From: Actinomycetota bacterium
Lineage (GTDB): Bacteria; Actinomycetota; Actinomycetes; Mycobacteriales; Micromonosporaceae
Assembly: GCA_005885115.1 (NCBI GenBank)
Contig: VAXX01000111.1
Location: 1-10,443 of the forward strand
Direction: 5' to 3'
Length of the DNA: 10,443 nt
The notes under the pieces are model-generated. The model did no database searches and was not told where the DNA came from. It saw only the letters and a program-made list of their open reading frames with translations. Positions within the stretch are counted from its first letter, which is position 1. Each line of letters starts with the position of its first letter. This document shows positions 6,788-10,443 of this stretch, in pieces. Made by a program: the position numbers and the translations under genes.

Positions 6788-7615
6788 ATGCCTGTCGTCC
6801 ATCATTTCGCACATGGTGTCGTGAACCCCATCGCCGCATACGTCCTGGCCTTCGTCGGCTCACTGCTCGGCCTGTCCTGCACCGTCCGGGCGCGGGCCGC
6901 GCGGACCCGCCGCCGCCGGGCCCGCTGGCTGGTCACCGCGGCGTTCGCGATCGGCGGCGGCATCTGGCTGATGCACTTCATGGCCATGCTCGGCTTCGAC
7001 ATCCCGGACAGCGCGGTGCGCTACGACCCGGTCATCACCGCGGCGAGCGCCGTGATGGCCGTCGCGGTCGTGGGCGCCGGGCTGTTCATCGCCGGTACCG
7101 GCCGGCGCAACGCCGGCAAGGTGATCCTCGGCGGTCTGTTCACCGGGATCGGGGTCGCGGCGATGCACTACACCGGGATGGCCGCGGTCCGGGTCGAGGG
7201 TGACATCTGGTACGAGCCCCGGATCGTCGGCGCCTCCGTGCTCATCGCGGTGGCCGCGGCGACCGTCGCGCTGTGGCTGTCGGTCGCCGTCCGGGGTACC
7301 GGCCGGGTGGTCACCTCGGCGGCCGTCATGGGCGTCGGCGTCTGCCGTATGCACTACACCGGCATGGCCGCCCTGCGGGTGGACCTCGTACCGGGCGGCA
7401 CGGAGGTACCCGGGATCGACCCGATCCTGCTGATCCTCCCGATCGTCGTGGTGACCACGGCCACCCTCGTCGGACTGGTGTTCAGCGCGCTCCAGACCGC
7501 CACCGCCGAGGACTTCGCCGCACCGCAACGGTGGAACCCGCTGTCGGTACAGATGGGTACGTTCACCGGTTCCGCCCACGTACCCGAGTCGTCGTCGGTG
7601 TCCTCGCACCGCTGA
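6788..7615 (+). CDS. MHYT-domain integral membrane sensor protein
   Basis: This 275-residue protein has seven predicted helices (about 13-32, 47-68, 82-103, 111-131, 147-168, 174-194, 212-235). Three copies of the signature sit at helix ends: MHFM (62-65), MHYT (126-129) and MHYT (188-191), each followed by a small apolar motif such as GMAAVR. In this family the Met/His residues are proposed to bind a metal, probably copper, to sense O2, CO or NO. In proteobacteria the domain is usually fused to GGDEF/EAL domains. Here it stands alone, followed only by a 40-residue polar Ser-rich tail, so a signalling output is not evident. The start is set by the HHFAHGVVNPIAAYVLAFVGS segment, which matches the conserved family N-terminus. 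I see no clear ribosome binding site. It ends 17 bases before the convergent LacI gene. Confidence 0.92.
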   Translation: MPVVHHFAHGVVNPIAAYVLAFVGSLLGLSCTVRARAARTRRRRARWLVTAAFAIGGGIWLMHFMAMLGFDIPDSAVRYDPVITAASAVMAVAVVGAGLFIAGTGRRNAGKVILGGLFTGIGVAAMHYTGMAAVRVEGDIWYEPRIVGASVLIAVAAATVALWLSVAVRGTGRVVTSAAVMGVGVCRMHYTGMAALRVDLVPGGTEVPGIDPILLILPIVVVTTATLVGLVFSALQTATAEDFAAPQRWNPLSVQMGTFTGSAHVPESSSVSSHR

Positions 7616-7637
7616 GCTGAGCCGGACGACGCTCAGC
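7616..7637. terminator. Short hairpin between convergent MHYT and LacI genes
   Basis: GCTGAGC (7616-7622) pairs with GCTCAGC (7631-7637) over an 8-base loop; a second copy of GCTGAGC overlaps at 7611-7617. The 3' arm covers the LacI stop codon. No T-run follows on either strand. A terminator role is plausible from position but weak. Confidence 0.35.
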
Positions 7638-8664
7638 CGGACGCGCGGACCACCAGCGACGTCGGCAGTACCAGCGCCGCCTCGATCTCCTCGCCACCGG
7701 CCAGCCGCAGCAGTTGCCGGGCCAGCTCCCGGCCCAGCTCCACGATGGGCTGCCGGACGGTGGTCAGCGCCGGTTCGGTGTACCGGGCCAGCTCGATGTC
7801 GTCGAAGCCGATGACCGCCACGTCGTCGGGTACCCGCCGGCCGGCCTGGCGCAGTGTGCTCAGCGCGCCGTGGGCCATCAGGTCGGAGGCCACGAACACC
7901 GCGTCCAGCGCCGGGTCGTCGTCCAGCAGTTGGCGCATTGCGACCTCGCCGGAGTCCCGGGTGAAGTCGCCGACCGCCACGATCGAGCGGCGCTTGGAGT
8001 TGCGCAGCTCCGCCCGGTACCCGGCGAGCCGGTCGATCCCGGCCACCATGTCCTGCGGGCCGGCGATCGTGGCGATGCGTTGCCGGCCGGAGTCGACGAA
8101 CCGCCGTACCGCGGCGACCGCGCCGGCGAACGAGTCCACGTCCACGTACGGGACGGTGGAGCGGCCCAACGGGCGACCGTTGCACACCACCGGGATGCCC
8201 ATCCGGGCCAGCGCCGCGGGCAACGGGTCGGCCCCGTGTACCGACGCCATCATCACCCCGTCCACGTGCCCGGCCATCGCGTACTGCTCGATCCGGTCGT
8301 GGCTGGCCGTGGAGCTGGCCATCATCAGGACGAGCTGCTTGTCGGCGGCCTCCATCTCCTGGCTGACCCCGCGGATGATGCCGGGGAAGAACTGGTCGTC
8401 GGAGAAGACCCGGGTGGACGGCTCGGGCAGGACCAGCGCGATGGAGTTGGTCCGCTGGGTGACCAGGCTCCGGGCGGCGTGGTTGGGCACGTACCCGAGT
8501 TCCTGGATGGCCCGCAGCACGTTCTTGCGGATCTCGGGAGCGACCGTGGTCGATCCGTTGACCACCCGGGACACGGTGGCCCGGGACACGCCGGCCCGGG
8601 CGGCCACCTGCTCCAGGGTCGGCCGCTGGCGAACCATGCCTAACCGCGCTCCGTCAACCATCAC
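7633..8664 (-). CDS. LacI-family transcriptional regulator of the sugar operon
   Basis: The protein is 343 residues from tandem GTG-ATG codons (8664-8659); a start at the ATG of residue 10 (MVRQRPTLEQ) is also possible. Residues 16-36 (TLEQVAARAGVSRATVSRVV) are the LacI helix-turn-helix. The hinge helix is at 58-67 (YVPNHAARSL). The periplasmic-binding-like effector domain runs from about 73 (SIALVLPEP) to the end, including GIDRLAGYRAEL, VFVASDLMAHGAL and VAVIGFDDIELARYTEPALTTV. It begins 6 bases after the GH1 stop and is the last gene of the permease-GH1-LacI operon, so it probably represses that operon and, through it, itself, with the imported oligosaccharide or its product as inducer. 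CebR/BglR-type regulators of cellobiose and beta-glucoside use are the nearest guess. I see no CebR-like operator in the window; the operon promoter lies beyond its end. Confidence 0.92.
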   Translation of the reverse strand: MMVDGARLGMVRQRPTLEQVAARAGVSRATVSRVVNGSTTVAPEIRKNVLRAIQELGYVPNHAARSLVTQRTNSIALVLPEPSTRVFSDDQFFPGIIRGVSQEMEAADKQLVLMMASSTASHDRIEQYAMAGHVDGVMMASVHGADPLPAALARMGIPVVCNGRPLGRSTVPYVDVDSFAGAVAAVRRFVDSGRQRIATIAGPQDMVAGIDRLAGYRAELRNSKRRSIVAVGDFTRDSGEVAMRQLLDDDPALDAVFVASDLMAHGALSTLRQAGRRVPDDVAVIGFDDIELARYTEPALTTVRQPIVELGRELARQLLRLAGGEEIEAALVLPTSLVVRASG

Positions 8665-8670
8665 TCAACG

Positions 8671-9974
8671 CTATCCGGCCGGCCACCGGGCGGGGATACC
8701 GCCGCCGCTGATCACGTCCCGGTACCAGTGTGCGCTGTCCTTCCAGGTGCGCCGCTGGGTTTCGTAGTCCACGTGGACGATGCCGAACCGTTTGGCGTAC
8801 CCCTGGGCCCACTCGAAGTTGTCCAGCAGCGACCACACGAAGTACCCGCGCAGGTCGATCCCCGCCTGGATCGCCTGCCAGGCCGCCCGGACGTGCTGGT
8901 CGAGGAACCGGATCCGGTCCAGGTCCCGGACCTGGCCCTCCGGATCCATGTCGTCGTCGTAGGCCGCCCCGTTCTCCGTGATCAGCATGGGGATCGGTCC
9001 GTACGACCGGTCGATCTGGACCAGCAGCTCCAGCAGACCGTCCGCGTCCACGCTCCACCCCATCGCAGCGGCGCGTAGTAGTTGACGCCCAGCGCGTCGA
9101 TCGGGGTACCGATGACGGCCAGGTCCCCGTCGTGGACGAAGGACCAGTCGGTGATCCCGGCCGTGTCGGCCAGCACGTCGGCCGGGTAGCGGCCGCGCAG
9201 CAGCGGGTCGAGGAAGACCCGGTTCATCAGGCCGTCCACCCGGCGGGTCGCGTCGCGGTCGGCCGGGTCGGTCGACACGCTGCGGGTGGCGCCCAGATTC
9301 AAGACGATGGAGGTACGCGCGGCGGGCAACGCGGCCCGGATCGCGCGTACCCCCGATCCGTGCGCGAGCAGCAGGTGGTGTACCGCGGCGAGCGAGTCGG
9401 CGGGGTTGGTCCGCCCCGGCGCGTGCTCGCCCGAGGCGTACCCGAGAAACGCCGAGCACCACGGCTCGTTCAGCGTGCTCCACAGCTCGATCCGGTCGCC
9501 GAGCCGGGCGGCCACCAGAGCGGCGTAGTCGGCGAACCGGTACGCGGTGTCCCGGTGCGCCCAGCCGCCCCGGTCCTCCAGTTCCTGCGGCAGGTCCCAG
9601 TGGTACAGGGTGAGCACCGGCCGGATCCCCTGGGCCAGCAAGGTATCGGTGAGCCGGTCGTAGAACGCCGAACCGGCCCGGTTCTCCCGACCCGTACCGC
9701 CGGGCTGGATCCGGGGCCAGGACACCGAGAACCGGTACGCCGACAGGCCCAGCTCGGCCATCAGCGCCACGTCCGGCACGTACCGCCGGTAGTGGTCGGC
9801 CGCCACCGCCCCGGACTCGCCGCCGGTCACCTTGCCCGGAGTCGCGCAGAAGGTGTCCCAGATCGACGGGGTACGGCCATCCGCCGCCACCGCCCCCTCG
9901 ATCTGGTACGCCGCGGTCGCCGCCCCCCACCAGAAGCCCGGCGGGAACGCCAACCGTTCCGCATCGACCCCCAC
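8671..9974 (-). pseudogene. GH1 family beta-glucosidase, broken by a frameshift and internal deletion
   Basis: GH1 enzymes release terminal glucose from cellobiose and other beta-glucosides. Two frames together give about 433 residues. The first, from about 9974 to 9066, has [19 protein letters not shown], the HWD motif and STLNEPW with the acid/base Glu (codon 9467-9465), and ends in LGVNYYAPL. The second, from about 9063 to the TAG at 8671, has [25 protein letters not shown] with the nucleophile Glu (codon 8976-8974), YFVWSLLDNFEWAQGY and KRFGIVHVDYETQ. Each part reads as good GH1, but they are in different frames. The roughly 40 residues normally found between LGVNYY and MGWxVDPxGL are missing, so this is not just a one-base error. 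No ribosome binding site precedes the start: the GTG at 9974 is merely the first usable codon near the conserved N-terminus. The gene lies directly after the ABC permease and before lacI. As read, no active enzyme would be made. Confidence 0.85.
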
Positions 9975-10443
9975 GGCAACGTCAGCGCGAAGACCACCAG
10001 GATCGGAAGGCTGGACACCAGCGCGCCGGTCAGGAGTACCGAGTAGTCGGTGACGTACCCGCCGGCCAGCGACGACAGGGCCACCTGCACGGTCGGGTTC
10101 TGCGGCGTCAGCGCGACCAACGGCCAGTAGAAGTCGTTCCAGGTGGCCATGAAGGTGAGCATCCCGAGCACGGCGGCGGCCGGCCGGGCCACCGGGAGCA
10201 CGATGTTCCAGTACACCCGCAGCGTGCTGCACCCGTCCACGTGCGCCGCCTCGATCAACTCGGTCGGCAGCGCGGAAACCAGGTACTGGCGCATGAAGAA
10301 GACCCCGAAGGCGCTGGCCGCGGCGGGCAGGATGAGCGCCTGGAGATGGTCGGCCCAGCCGAACCACTGGGCCATCATGATGTACAGCGGGATGATGCCC
10401 AACTGGGTCGGCACCATCATCGTCGCGATGACCGTACCCAGCA
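9827..10443 (-). CDS. Carbohydrate ABC transporter permease, CUT1 family (partial; aberrant C-terminus)
   Basis: The frame enters the window at its right edge (first full codon 10441-10439) and reads [23 protein letters not shown], the interior of a MalG/CebG-type inner membrane permease. The EAA loop that docks the ATPase is clear: [20 protein letters not shown], followed by [17 protein letters not shown] and [33 protein letters not shown] follow, as expected, up to the last helix at codon 9985-9983. From there the family's normal cytoplasmic tail (about 15-20 residues, often ending near GAVKG) is absent. Instead the frame runs on for about 51 Arg-rich residues to a TGA at 9827, overlapping the out-of-frame GH1 start by about 150 bases. 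The true gene therefore probably ends at a lesion near 9983. In an intact operon it would import a beta-glucoside or similar oligosaccharide with a partner permease, a binding protein and a shared ATPase, all outside the window. Confidence 0.87.
   Translation of the reverse strand, partial: LGTVIATMMVPTQLGIIPLYIMMAQWFGWADHLQALILPAAASAFGVFFMRQYLVSALPTELIEAAHVDGCSTLRVYWNIVLPVARPAAAVLGMLTFMATWNDFYWPLVALTPQNPTVQVALSSLAGGYVTDYSVLLTGALVSSLPILVVFALTLPWGSMRNGWRSRRASGGGRRPRRTRSRGRWRRMAVPRRSGTPSARLRAR

Noticed and set aside
6860..8185. A 441-codon minus-strand frame spanning the MHYT and LacI genes
   Set aside because: It crosses two well-recognised genes in other frames and has no recognisable domain.
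9055..9080. Programmed ribosomal frameshift within the GH1 gene
   Set aside because: There is no convincing slippery heptamer or downstream structure, and a frameshift would not restore the missing loop of about 40 residues.
9983..10367. Upstream extension of the GH1 frame to a start at 10367
   Set aside because: That portion lies inside the permease coding sequence, is Arg/Gly-rich and resembles no GH1 N-terminus.
1..10443. CRISPR arrays, transposons, phage or defence islands
   Set aside because: No regularly spaced repeats, transposase, integrase, nuclease, toxin or restriction-type proteins could be found in any frame.

Overview
The window is very GC-rich, with strong G/C bias at third codon positions, frequent GTG starts and an actinobacterial gene set: an XRE/DUF5753 regulator, a DUF6232 protein, a principal-type group 2 sigma factor, an MHYT protein and a CUT1 sugar-transport operon with a GH1 enzyme and a LacI regulator. 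The codon habits (many CGTACC/GTAC strings, GTA for Val) look like Micromonosporaceae. That placement is an inference; no rRNA, tRNA or species marker is present.

Layout. (1) 1-552, minus: N-terminal part of an XRE/DUF5753 regulator. A 300-base gap follows that carries direct repeats likely to be its control site. (2) 853-1623, plus: a two-gene unit of small membrane proteins, the second of the DUF6232 family. (3) A strong shared hairpin terminator at 1669-1703, then on the minus strand a HrdB/SigB-like sigma factor (1720-2670) with its own promoter at 2700-2727. (4) 2871-3872, minus: an SDR-type NAD-dependent epimerase/dehydratase. (5) 4010-6124, plus: a 704-residue secreted phosphoesterase of the alkaline phosphatase superfamily, closed by a long hairpin at 6128-6162. 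(6) 6179-6664, minus: a small multi-pass membrane protein with an apparent leaderless promoter, divergent from a seven-helix MHYT sensor (6788-7615, plus). (7) 7633-10443, minus: the distal end of a sugar-utilisation operon, in transcription order ABC permease, GH1 beta-glucosidase, LacI regulator.

The genes at left and centre look like ordinary chromosomal housekeeping and accessory genes. The most notable thing is the state of the sugar operon. The GH1 gene is in two frames: its N-terminal two thirds (with the acid/base Glu) and its C-terminal third (with the nucleophile Glu) are joined at about 9063-9068, and a family-typical stretch of about 40 residues is missing there. The upstream permease also loses its normal C-terminal tail at about 9983 and runs on out of frame through the start of the GH1 gene. 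Either the operon is decaying while its LacI repressor stays intact, or the source sequence has two small assembly losses here.

I found no CRISPR array, transposase, integrase, phage gene, complete RNA gene or defence system, and nothing that convincingly forms a new biological system. The other points worth following up are candidate regulatory sites and the poorly characterised membrane and secreted proteins.
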